64,000 nucleotides of DNA from Amycolatopsis rifamycinica (GTDB lineage: Bacteria > Actinomycetota > Actinomycetes > Mycobacteriales > Pseudonocardiaceae), in contig NZ_JMQI01000068.1 in assembly GCF_000695625.1 (NCBI RefSeq), positions 62,001 through 126,000 of the forward strand, given 5' to 3'. A program made the translations under genes and the position numbers. Numbering within the stretch: position 1 is the stretch's first letter; each line of letters begins with the position of its first letter. Shown here one piece after another: positions 16,012 to 24,900 of this stretch. The notes below the pieces were generated by a model, which was not told the DNA's origin, did no database searches, and saw only the letters and a program-made list of their open reading frames with translations.

Positions 16012-17160
16012 CTATTCGGCCTTGGCGAGCTCGTGCGCCAGGACGTCGGCGAACGTGAACGTGCCCGTCGGCTGGTCGCCTTCGCCGAGCAGGTACAGGC
16101 GCTTGACGGCGATCAGGATGCCCTCCGCGACGATGTCGCGGAACGCCGGGTCACCGAGCTTGCGGGCGTCGTCCGGGTTCGTCAGGTAGCCGATCTCGAC
16201 CCGGACCGCCGGGCAGCGGGTGCGGGTGAAGATGTCCCACGACTTGTAGTGCGTGCGGCAGTCGAGCATGCCGGTGCGGGCCGCGACCTCGCGCTGGATG
16301 AAGCCGGCCAGCAGCTCGCCCACCGTCGACGTCGTGCCGTTGCCGTTGCCGAAGTGGAAGCTCGCGACGCCCTGCGCTCGCGGCGACGAGTTCTTGTCGC
16401 TGTGCAGCGAGAGGAACAGGTCGGCGCCCGCGTCGTTGGCGAACCTGGCCCGCTCGAGCTCGGTCGGGCTGTGGTTCGGGCCGCGGGAGATCAGCGCCTC
16501 CATGCCCGTGGCCTTCATCCGGCCTTCGAGGCGGCGGGCGAGGTCCCAGGCGATGTCGGCCTCGCGCAGGCCGCCGGCGACCACGCCGAGGTCGTCGCCG
16601 CCGTGGCCGGGGTCGATCACGATGCGCTTGCCGCGCAGGCGCGGACCGGCCTGGCGCACCTGCTCCTGCTCGCGCAGGAAGACGGGACGCCCGCCCCGGG
16701 CGCGCGGCGAAGACAGGCGGTGCAGCTCGCGGATGGTCGCCGGGCCGCACATGCCGTCCGGCGTCAGGCGCATGTCGCGCTGGAACGTCTTGAGCGCGCG
16801 CTCGGTCTGGGGGCCGAAGTAGCCGTCGGGGCGGCCGGCGTCGAAGCCGAGCTCCGTGAGCCGCTCCTGCAGCGTGAAGACGTCGTCGCCGTGCACCGGG
16901 GAGGCGATCATGTACGACAGCGGGCGGCTGCCCAGGTGGTAGCTGGCGCCCTTGAGCGCCTGGAACGTCGCCGGACCCACGATGCCGTCGGTCATCAGTC
17001 CACGACGCTGCTGGAAGGCACGGACGGCGTGCTCGACGGCGACGTCGAACGTGCCGTAGTCGTCGGTACCGGTGACCGGCGGGAGCAGGTCCATCCCGGC
17101 CAGGATGGACCTGATCTCGGCGACGTCCGGACCGGCGTCACCGCGGCGGAGTACCCGCAT
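16012..17160 (-). CDS. cwlM: N-acetylmuramoyl-L-alanine amidase-family protein CwlM
   Basis: In mycobacteria CwlM is a cytoplasmic regulator that, when phosphorylated by PknB, activates MurA. The 382-residue protein has no signal peptide. Two peptidoglycan-binding-like repeats (about residues 3-70 and 90-148) precede an Amidase_3 domain. Putative zinc ligands and catalytic residues are present: H186 in IDPGHGG, E200 in GGLREADIA, H253 in LSLHSD and E322 in VRVEIGYLTN. It follows the trxBA genes on the same strand, as in Mycobacterium. Whether it hydrolyses peptidoglycan is open. Confidence 0.9.
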   Translation of the reverse strand: MRVLRRGDAGPDVAEIRSILAGMDLLPPVTGTDDYGTFDVAVEHAVRAFQQRRGLMTDGIVGPATFQALKGASYHLGSRPLSYMIASPVHGDDVFTLQERLTELGFDAGRPDGYFGPQTERALKTFQRDMRLTPDGMCGPATIRELHRLSSPRARGGRPVFLREQEQVRQAGPRLRGKRIVIDPGHGGDDLGVVAGGLREADIAWDLARRLEGRMKATGMEALISRGPNHSPTELERARFANDAGADLFLSLHSDKNSSPRAQGVASFHFGNGNGTTSTVGELLAGFIQREVAARTGMLDCRTHYKSWDIFTRTRCPAVRVEIGYLTNPDDARKLGDPAFRDIVAEGILIAVKRLYLLGEGDQPTGTFTFADVLAHELAKAE

Positions 17161-17384
17161 GCACTCCTCGCTCTTCCTCAGGCACCGATTTCGGGGGTTC
17201 GGTGCGTGGCAGGATTCTCGGGAAAACCTTCGCTGGGCCGAGCCCAGGTCCTCTATTGTGCCTTGCCAACTCTGGGTGACAGCGCAGGCCCGGTAGGTCG
17301 GTCAAGGACCCGTTCGTGGAGTACCCGCCTGGGCCGTCGTCACGCTCGATTCACACACCTCGATCGGATTCACCCGAAAGACGA

Positions 17385-17427
17385 CGAACCCGGGGCCGCA
17401 GGAGGATTCCCGCAGGCCCCGGGTTCG
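17385..17427 (-). terminator. Terminator after trxA
   Basis: CGAACCCGGGGCC (17385-17397) and GGCCCCGGGTTCG (17415-17427) form a perfect 13-bp stem with a 17-base loop that contains a further short pairing. It lies 16 bp beyond the trxA stop. Confidence 0.85.
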
Positions 17428-17442
17428 CCGGAGTGGTTCGAT

Positions 17443-17766
17443 TCAGAGGACGTCGGCGAGGTCCGACAGCAGCGCGGCCTTCGGCTTGGCGCCCACGATC
17501 TGCTTCACCGGCTTGCCGCCCTGGAACAGGATCAGCGTCGGGATGGACATCACCTGGTAGTCACGCGGCGTGTTCGGGTTCTCGTCGATGTCGATCTTGG
17601 CGATGGTCAGCTTCTCGCCGTTCTCGGCCGCGATCTCCTCGAGCACCGGGGCGACCATCTTGCACGGGCCGCACCAGGTGGCCCAGAAGTCGACGAGGAC
17701 CGGCTTCTCGCTGGTCAGGACCTCGTCGACGAACGTCGCGTCGGTGACCTTGACGGTGTTGGCCAT
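17443..17766 (-). CDS. trxA: Thioredoxin
   Basis: Thioredoxin is the small cytoplasmic disulfide reductant. The ATG at 17764-17766 gives a 107-residue protein with the active site WCGPC at residues 31-35 and the cis-Pro segment MSIPTLILFQGG. A GGAG-type site precedes the start. It follows trxB by 35 bp and is followed by a strong hairpin terminator, so trxB-trxA is a closed unit. Confidence 0.97.
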   Translation of the reverse strand: MANTVKVTDATFVDEVLTSEKPVLVDFWATWCGPCKMVAPVLEEIAAENGEKLTIAKIDIDENPNTPRDYQVMSIPTLILFQGGKPVKQIVGAKPKAALLSDLADVL

Positions 17767-17801
17767 GGTTTCTCCTTCAGGGGTGGTTGGAAGCCGGAAA
17801 G

Positions 17802-18794
17802 TCAGTTGATGCCCGCGCCGTAGCCGCCGCCGACGAGCTCGGACGCCTCGTGCGCGTCCGAGTCGCCGTGCTCGGCGAGCCAGCGTTCCGCGTCGATCGC
17901 CGCGCTGCACCCGGAGCCCGCGGCGGTGATCGCCTGCCGGTAGGTGCGGTCCACCAGGTCGCCGGCCGCGAAGACGCCGTCGAGGTTGGTGAAGGACGTC
18001 TTGCCCTTGGTGACGACGTAGCCGTCCTCATCCAGGTCGACCTGCCCGCGCACGAGCTGGCTGCGGGGGTCGTGGCCGATCGCGACGAAGAAGCCCGACA
18101 CGTCCAGCGTCGACTCGCTGCCGTCCTTGGTGTCCTTGAGCTTCAGGGCCTCGACCTTGCCGTCGCCGACCACCTCGGTGATCTGCGAGTTCAGCTGCCA
18201 CTTGATCTTCTCGTTCGCGCGGGCGCGCTCGAGCATGATCTTGGACGCGCGGAACTCGTCGCGCCGGTGGACGATCGTGACGGACTTCGCGAACTTCGTC
18301 AGGAAGGTCGCCTCCTCCATCGCGGAATCGCCACCGCCGGCGACCACGATGTCGTGGTCGCGGAAGAAGAAGCCGTCACAGGTCGCACAGGCCGACACAC
18401 CGCGCCCGAGCAGCTCCTGCTCGCCCGGCACGTTGAGGTACCGCGCCGCGGCGCCCATGGCGAGGATGACCGCGCGGGCGGCGTAGCGCTTGCCGTTCGC
18501 GTGGATGTACTTGACGTCCCCGGTCAGCTCCAGCGACTCGACGTCCTCCGCGCGCAGCTCGGCGCCGAAGCGCTCGGCCTGCTTGCGCATCTCCTCCATC
18601 AGGTCCGGACCCATGATGCCGTCGCGGAACCCGGGGAAGTTCTCGACCTCGGTCGTCGTCATCAGCGCGCCGCCGAACTGCGTGCCCTCGAACACCAGCG
18701 GTTCCAGCTGGGCCCGTGCCGCGTAAACGGCAGCGGTGTATCCGGCAGGACCCGATCCGACGATGATCAGGTTCCTGATTTCTTCGGCAGCCAC
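17802..18794 (-). CDS. trxB: Thioredoxin reductase
   Basis: This FAD/NADPH enzyme reduces thioredoxin. The GTG at 18792-18794 (MAAEEIRNLIIVGSGPAGYTAA) follows GGAGGT by about 6 bases and gives 330 residues. It has the FAD-binding GSGPAGYTAAVYAARA, the redox-active CATCDG (about residue 136), the NADPH-binding VVAGGGDSAMEEA and the C-terminal GVFAAGDLVDRTYRQAI. A GGGAAC-N18-GTTG promoter lies immediately upstream, so it can be transcribed apart from the sigM operon. It heads trxB-trxA. Confidence 0.97.
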   Translation of the reverse strand: MAAEEIRNLIIVGSGPAGYTAAVYAARAQLEPLVFEGTQFGGALMTTTEVENFPGFRDGIMGPDLMEEMRKQAERFGAELRAEDVESLELTGDVKYIHANGKRYAARAVILAMGAAARYLNVPGEQELLGRGVSACATCDGFFFRDHDIVVAGGGDSAMEEATFLTKFAKSVTIVHRRDEFRASKIMLERARANEKIKWQLNSQITEVVGDGKVEALKLKDTKDGSESTLDVSGFFVAIGHDPRSQLVRGQVDLDEDGYVVTKGKTSFTNLDGVFAAGDLVDRTYRQAITAAGSGCSAAIDAERWLAEHGDSDAHEASELVGGGYGAGIN

Positions 18795-18830
18795 CCGTGA
18801 CCTCCGCTCGTAGTGACCCTGTACCAGGCT

Positions 18831-18858
18831 CAACACGATGTTAGGTGGCCATGTTCCC
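18831..18858 (-). promoter_or_regulatory. ECF sigma-type (SigR/SigH-like) promoter of trxBA
   Basis: Read on the minus strand, GGGAAC (18853-18858) is followed after exactly 18 bases by GTTG (18831-18834). This fits the GGGAAT-N18/19-GTT consensus of actinobacterial disulfide-stress sigma factors, which drive trxBA in Streptomyces and Mycobacterium. It sits between the anti-sigma stop and trxB, 37-64 bp upstream of the trxB start. Confidence 0.72.
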
Positions 18859-18872
18859 AGCCGTGACAGCCG

Positions 18873-19679
18873 CTACTTCTCCCCGACGACCTTGTCGAAG
18901 AGGACCGCGGGATTGCCCGGTCCGCAGTCCGCGCCGAAGGCCACCAGCCGGAACTGCGCGAGTTTGCCGGTGGTCAGGATGATCATCACCCCGGCCTTGC
19001 CGCCGACGTTCACCGGGCGGACGCCCTCGGGCCGCACCTTCGGGTCCAGCCCGGCCGCCGCGATGCAGGCGTCGAGGCGGTCCTCGTTCTGCAGCGGGCC
19101 GAAGTCGCGGACGCCGATGGCCTTCCCGACCAGCGCCTGGGCGCCGGCGCCGTCGTTGCCGACCGACGGGCCGGTCGGCGCGGGGGCGGCGACGTTCGGG
19201 GTGCCGGGCTGCGGCGAGGTGTTCGGGATGGCGAGGGTCACGGCGACGACCGCCGCCGCGGCCGCGGTCAGGACGCCGGCGGCCCAGCCGAGCCGCTTGT
19301 TCCGCTTCCGCCCGGCCGCCGCGAGGTCCACCACCTGCGCGCCCTGCGGTGCGCTCGGCTCCGGACGTTCGGACTGTGTCCGTTCAGGCTGTGTTCGTCC
19401 AGGAAAGGCGGCAGCCGCCTCCGCGGCCAGCGCCGCGTCCAGCCGGGCGGCGAACTCCGCGGGCATCGGCGGGGCCGGCGCGTCGGCGAGCGAGGCCAGG
19501 TCGGCCTGCGTGGCGTCGAGGGCGTCCAGGATCGCCCGGGCTTCGGGATCGGCGTTGACCAGCGGCCACAGCTCCGCCGCCCGCGTGTCGTCCAGGACAC
19601 CGGCGTGGAGGTCGGCGAGCACGTCGACAGACCAGGGCGGACCGACGGTCCCCCCGATCCCCCGGCTTTCGTCCGTCAT
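18873..19679 (-). CDS. Membrane anti-sigma factor partner of SigM
   Basis: The gene overlaps the sigma gene by 4 bp (ATGA), the classic sigma/anti-sigma arrangement. The 268-residue product has a cytoplasmic N-terminal helical part (residues 1-125), a basic stretch RKRNKRLG and one transmembrane helix (about 131-152). An outer Pro-rich linker leads to a C-terminal domain with two cysteines (LDACIAAAGLD and GADCGPGNP). I see no HxxxCxxC zinc anti-sigma motif. It corresponds in position to Rv3912 of M. tuberculosis. How it senses a signal is unknown. Confidence 0.85.
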   Translation of the reverse strand: MTDESRGIGGTVGPPWSVDVLADLHAGVLDDTRAAELWPLVNADPEARAILDALDATQADLASLADAPAPPMPAEFAARLDAALAAEAAAAFPGRTQPERTQSERPEPSAPQGAQVVDLAAAGRKRNKRLGWAAGVLTAAAAAVVAVTLAIPNTSPQPGTPNVAAPAPTGPSVGNDGAGAQALVGKAIGVRDFGPLQNEDRLDACIAAAGLDPKVRPEGVRPVNVGGKAGVMIILTTGKLAQFRLVAFGADCGPGNPAVLFDKVVGEK

Positions 19680-20299
19680 CGTCCCTCCCCGCTACCCGGC
19701 TGGCGCCCGGCCCGTTTGCTTTCGTGAGTTGGGACGTTCGCAATCGCATCGGGGTTCCGCAGGTGCCCGAGAACCTTCGCGAGTTTCCCGCGGCCCCGCG
19801 CGCACCGGCTCTTCACCGTGCCCTCGGCGATGCCGAGCATCTTCGCCGTCTCGGCGACGGAGTATCCCTCGACGTCGACCAACACGATCGGGGCACGCTG
19901 GTCTTCGGGCAGCTGGTCGAGCGCCTCGCGCACCAGCAGGCTCGTCTCCCGCTCGGCCATCGAGTCGCGCGGCGTGGCGGGCTCGTTGAAGCCGGTCTCC
20001 GGCAGCGGCACGGTCGGGCGTGCCTGGCGGCGGCGGATCCGGTCGAGGCAGGCGTTCACCACGATCCGGTGCAGCCACGTCGTGACCTGCGACTCCGCCC
20101 GGAAGTTCCCGGCCGCGCGGAACGCCGAGATGAACGCGTCCTGCAACGCGTCGGCGGCCTCTTCCGGGTCACGGACCGTCCGCAGGGCCACCGCCCACAT
20201 GCGGTCGCGATGTCGCTGGACGAGTTCGCTGAACGCATGGGGGTCCCCCGCGGCGTGAGCCGCTATCAGATCCGCATCCGTGGGAGCTGCAGCTGTCAC
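19676..20299 (-). CDS. sigM: ECF RNA polymerase sigma factor SigM
   Basis: This is an extracytoplasmic-function sigma factor, given the SigM name from its position next to trxB, the anti-sigma gene and murJ. The GTG at 20297-20299 (MTAAAPTDADLIAAHAAGDP) gives 207 residues. Region 2 contains DPEEAADALQDAFISAFR and NFRAESQVTTWLHRIVVNACLDRIRRR. Region 4 contains LPEDQRAPIVLVDVEGYSVAETAKMLGIAEGTVKSR, split by a linker. It starts 31 bp after the pseudokinase gene, so it is probably also transcribed from the murJ side. Confidence 0.92.
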   Translation of the reverse strand: MTAAAPTDADLIAAHAAGDPHAFSELVQRHRDRMWAVALRTVRDPEEAADALQDAFISAFRAAGNFRAESQVTTWLHRIVVNACLDRIRRRQARPTVPLPETGFNEPATPRDSMAERETSLLVREALDQLPEDQRAPIVLVDVEGYSVAETAKMLGIAEGTVKSRCARGRGKLAKVLGHLRNPDAIANVPTHESKRAGRQPGSGEGR

Positions 20300-20330
20300 C
20301 CGGCAGAGCCTACTGACCCGGCCGGGCGCG

Positions 20331-21920
20331 TCACCCCGCAGGCAGGAAGGACAGATCACCGATCTGGGTGAGGAACTGGCCGTTGTCGCCACCCAGCGCG
20401 GTGATCCAGACGATGAAGTACTTGCCCTGGACGGGCTGCGCCAGCGGGATCGTCGTGTCGCCGTCCTTCAGGTCACCGTTGCCGACCACCTTCGTGTCGG
20501 CGAGGTCGGGGTTCTTCTCGGTCGCCGAGCGGATCTCGACCTTGGTGCCGGGCGTGCCGGCGCTGATCTTCACCTGGCTGAGGTTGATGTCGTCGGCGAA
20601 CGTGACGACCAGCCCGACCCCGGGCTTGATGGCCGGGAACTGCTGCTTGTACTGCTCGGTCTTCCAGACCGTGCCGGGGTTGCCGTCGATCGCGTTCTTC
20701 GCCCGGCCGGTGTTGTCGCCCTTGCCCTCCGGGTTGTAGACGGCGGCGGCCTGCGCCTTCACCGGGTCACCCACCTTCGGCGTCGGCGGCGGCGCCGGTG
20801 CCGAAGACGACGCGGGCGGAGCCGCCGCCGACTGGCTCGACGCCGGCGGTGCGGCGACGTTGATCGACGGCCCGGTCGCCTTCGAATCGCCCTGGAAGAC
20901 GTTGATCAGCATCAACCCGCCCCAGGCGAGGATGACGACGGTCGCGACCACCAGCACGGTGACGCCGAGCGCGAGCTTGCGCCGCCGGGCGACGTCCTTG
21001 ACCGGCTTCTTCGTCGTCCAGATCGTGCCGTCGGGCTCGACCTCGCCGCCGACGGCCTTGATCAGCTGGGTGCGCTCCTCTTCCTCGGCCACCTGGTCGA
21101 GGACGCGGAGGATGGCCGCGCTGGTGCGGATGCCGCCGTTGCCGCCGTCCTCGATCGTGCGCACGGCCAGCGACGACAGGTCGGCCGGGACCGTCGGCAC
21201 CAGCTGGCGCGGCGGGACGATCCGGCCCTGCGGGGTCATCGGGGCCGCCGGGATCGCGGGCGGGCCGCCGGGCAGCGCCCAGCGGCCGGTCAGCAGCAGG
21301 TACAGGACGGCGCCGAGCGCCTTGACGTCGTCACGCAGCGTCGACTCCGGCAGCGGGCCGGGGAACGCGAGCTTGAGCGCGCCGTTCGGCGTCAGCCGCA
21401 GGCGCTGGGGGTGGTCGAGGCCGAGGACGAGCCCGTTCTGGTGCGCCTGCTCGACGGCTTCGGCCAGCGCCTGCACCATCCGCGCGGCCGCGGCGGGCGC
21501 CACCGGCCGCTGCGCGACGAGGTCGACCAGGTCGCTGCCCTTGGTCCACTCCGCGACGACGACACCGAGCAGGCCTTCGCCCGAGGTGATGCCGCTGCCG
21601 AGGGCGAGCACGTCCAGCACGCGGGCGACGCCGCCGTGGCCGAACTTCGACGCGTGTGTCGCTCGTTCGAGCGTCCGCCGGGCCAGCCGGGCGGCTTCGG
21701 GATCCGCCGGGTCGCCGACCAGCAGGGTCAGCGCCACGTCCCGCTTCAGCTGCCCGTCGCGCGCACGCCAAAGGTGCGCGTCGCCCCGCTCGTCCACGCC
21801 GAACTGCGCGAGGAGGCGGTAGCGGCCGTCGCCGACCACACGCCCGGGGGCCAGCGATCCGACCTGGGCCTTGCCCACGTGGTTCGCACCCCCCGCCTGT
21901 TCGCTCCGCCTCGTGTCCAC
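20331..21920 (-). CDS. Stand-alone transmembrane pseudokinase with extracellular carbohydrate/discoidin-like domain (MurJ partner)
   Basis: In M. tuberculosis the MurJ homologue Rv3910 carries a pseudokinase and an extracellular domain on the same chain; here they form a separate protein of about 529 residues directly after murJ. The GTG at 21920 has a GGGAG 8 bases upstream; a GTG at 21947 is also open. Residues about 20-290 have a kinase-like fold, but the HRDxxxxN motif is replaced by GLDHPQRLRLTPNG and the DFG motif by LKLAFPG. One transmembrane helix (about 315-337), a Pro/Ala/Ser linker and a C-terminal beta domain (NAIDGNPGTVWKTEQY, F5/8-type) follow. It lies between murJ (79 bp) and sigM (31 bp). 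Confidence 0.85.
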   Translation of the reverse strand: MDTRRSEQAGGANHVGKAQVGSLAPGRVVGDGRYRLLAQFGVDERGDAHLWRARDGQLKRDVALTLLVGDPADPEAARLARRTLERATHASKFGHGGVARVLDVLALGSGITSGEGLLGVVVAEWTKGSDLVDLVAQRPVAPAAAARMVQALAEAVEQAHQNGLVLGLDHPQRLRLTPNGALKLAFPGPLPESTLRDDVKALGAVLYLLLTGRWALPGGPPAIPAAPMTPQGRIVPPRQLVPTVPADLSSLAVRTIEDGGNGGIRTSAAILRVLDQVAEEEERTQLIKAVGGEVEPDGTIWTTKKPVKDVARRRKLALGVTVLVVATVVILAWGGLMLINVFQGDSKATGPSINVAAPPASSQSAAAPPASSSAPAPPPTPKVGDPVKAQAAAVYNPEGKGDNTGRAKNAIDGNPGTVWKTEQYKQQFPAIKPGVGLVVTFADDINLSQVKISAGTPGTKVEIRSATEKNPDLADTKVVGNGDLKDGDTTIPLAQPVQGKYFIVWITALGGDNGQFLTQIGDLSFLPAG

Positions 21921-21999
21921 CCGCACTCTCCCGCTAGCTCCCCGCACCGAGGGTACCCAGAATACGACGCGGGAGTCGTCGCTTTCCGTACCTCAATCG

Positions 22000-24900
22000 T
22001 TACCCGCGCTTGATCAACCGGGTGAACCTCGAAGTGGCCGGTTTCAGCTCTTCGACCTTCAGCGCCACCAGCACGCCGAACGAGACGACGATGCCGACGA
22101 TGCTCTGCAGCAACAGCTTCACCCAGGCACCGAAAGTGGGCCCGAACGAGTCCGGGACGAGCTTGCCCGCGACCCACGCGGCGGCGACACCCAGGACACT
22201 CGCGACGACCGTGAACAGAATCACGCCGATGACTCGCTTGCTGCGCAAGTTGCCCAGCGTCACCCACAGCCAAACCTGGCCGAGGATGGCGCCGACCACG
22301 AACGTCAGCGCGTTCACCATCATCACGCCGAGCACGACGTTGTCCGGCGACAGCAGCACCGGGCACAGGTACAGCAGCGGCACCTTGACCAGCGTCATCA
22401 CGATCATGATCAGCGTCGGCGTGCGGGCGTCCTTCATCGCGTAGAACACGCGCATCTGCAGCATGACCAGCGCGTACGGCAGCAGCGCGAAGGCCGAGAT
22501 GGCGAGCGCGTCGCCGAGCCGCTCGGCCGTTTCGACCGTGCCCTTGCCGAAGGTGAACAGCGCGATGCCGATCGAGCCGCCGACCACGGTCATCACCGCG
22601 GAGATCGGCACGAGCATCACCGTCGAGATCCGGGACGCGTACGACAGGTCGCCGATCAGCTTCTTGTGGTCGCCGTCGGCGGCCGCCCGGCTCATCCGCG
22701 GCATGATCGCCGTCAGCAGGGAGACGCCGATGACGCCGTACGGCAGCTGGAAGAGCAGCCAGGCGTTGCTGTAGGCCGTGACACCGCCGGGCGAACCGCT
22801 GGTCAGGACGCGCGTGTTGATCGTGTAGCCGATCTGGCTGACCGCGACGTAGCCGAGGATCCACAGCGCGAGGCCGCCGAACTCCTTCATCTGCTTGTCG
22901 ATGCCCCAGCGCCACTTGAACCGGAAGCCGGACCGCAGCAGCGGCGGGACCAGCAGCAGCGCCTGGGCGACGATGCCGCCGGTGACGCCGATGCCCAGCG
23001 TCAGCACCTTGGGGTCGGTGATCGACACGTTCTCGGTGTCGATGTCGCCGGGCATGATCCAGACGACGAGGATCGTGAAGATGACGACCAGGTTGTTGAT
23101 CACCGGCGCCCACGCCGTCGGCCCGAAGACCTGCTTGGCGTTCAGCACGGCCGAAAGCAGCGCGAACACGCCGTAGAAGAAGATCTCGGGCAGCAGCAGG
23201 TAGGCGAACGCCGTGGTCAGGTCGGCGCTGGCCTTGCCGGACGAGTCGACATAGAGACTCGTGAACGCCGGGGCCGCGATCACCGCGACGACCGTGCCGA
23301 CCAGCAGCAGCGAGAACGCCACCGTGATCAGGCGTTGCGTGTAGGCCGTGCCGCCGTCGGGGTCGTCCTGCGAGCGCACCAGCAGCGGCACCACCACGCT
23401 GGCGAGCACGCCACCCATCAGCAGCTCGAAGATGATGTTGGGCATCGTGTTGGCGACGTTGAACGAGTCGTTCGCGATGCCCTGGCCGATCGCGCCGACC
23501 AGCAGCAGCTTCCACAGGAAGCCGGTGATCCGGCTGATCAGCGACGCGATCGCCATCCGGCCGGACGCCTTCGCCAGCGACGGCGCCTTGGCCGGGGCCT
23601 CCTGGACTTCGCCGTCCGGTCGGGGCTTGACCAGCGGCCCCTTCAGCGCCGGCATGACCTGGGTGGCCAGCGCGTCGTACGGCCGCATGACGTCGGGGTC
23701 GGCGACCGGCCAGCGCGAGTTCATCGGCACGCCGGCGGTCCGCGGGATGAACCGCGTCGCCTCCGGGTCCGGCGGGCGCTGGACCTGGGTGGCCTCCTCC
23801 TGCCACGGCCGGACCGGCGCCGGACGCCGGGAGCCGCGGCCGCGCGGCGGGACGGGCGTGCCCGGCGGCGGGGTACCGGGACCCAGCGCCGGATTGCCGG
23901 GTGGCGGGGTCGAGGGCGGGGCCGGCTGCGGGAGCCGCCCCTGGTGCGGAGCGGGGCCCGGGACCGGCTGCGCTCCGCCCTGCGGCGGCAGGCCGGGTTG
24001 CGGGTTCCCCGGTGACACGACCGGCTGAGCACCGCTCAGTGGCTGACCCGGGGGCGGCACGGCCGGCTGTCCACCGCTGTGCGGCGGTAGGCCGGTCTGG
24101 GGGTTGCCCGATGGTGCGACCGGCTGAGCGCCGCTCAGTGGCTGGCCCGGGGGTGGCACGACCGGCTGTCCACCGCTGTGCGGCAGGCCGGGTTGGGGGT
24201 TGCCCTGCTGTCCACCGCCGTGCGGCAGACCCGGCTGGGGGTTGCCCGGCTGCCCAGCACTGTGCGGCGGTAGGCCCGGCTGGGGGTTGACTGACGGTGC
24301 GACCGGCTGAGCGCCGCTCAGCGGCTGGCCCGGCGACGGCAGGCCCGGTTGAGGGCTGCCCGGCGGCACCGGCTGCGCGCCGCTCGGCGGCGGCACGGGC
24401 TGGACCCGCGTCGGCGCCGGGCCGGCGTTGCGCGGTGGCCGGCCGCCCTGCGGCGGCGGAACCCGGCGCGGCGGCTGGTCCTCGCGGAGGGCGCGGTCGT
24501 CGTGCGGGCCGCGGTCGTCCCGGGGCCGGTCGTCGCGCGGCCGGTCGCCACGGGGGCCGCCGTCACGGGCCGGGAACTCCTCCGCGGCCGGGCGGGGGGC
24601 GCGCTGGTCGCGGGGCGGCAGGTCGTCCGGCCCCGGCCGGGTGCCGCGGGCGGCGCGCTGGTCGCGGACCGGGCGGTCGTCGCCGGGTGCACGGTCGCCG
24701 CGGGCCGGGCGGTCGTCTTGGGCCGGGCGGTCGCCACGCGGGGCTCGTTGGTCGCGGACCGGGCGGTCATCCGGGGTCGGGCGGTCGCCACGCGGGGCGC
24801 GTTGGTCGCGCGCCGGGCGGTCGTCCGGGGTCGGGCGGTCGCCACGTGGGGCGCGTTGGTCGCGGGCGGGGCGGTCGCCGCGGGGTGGCCCTTCGGCCGG

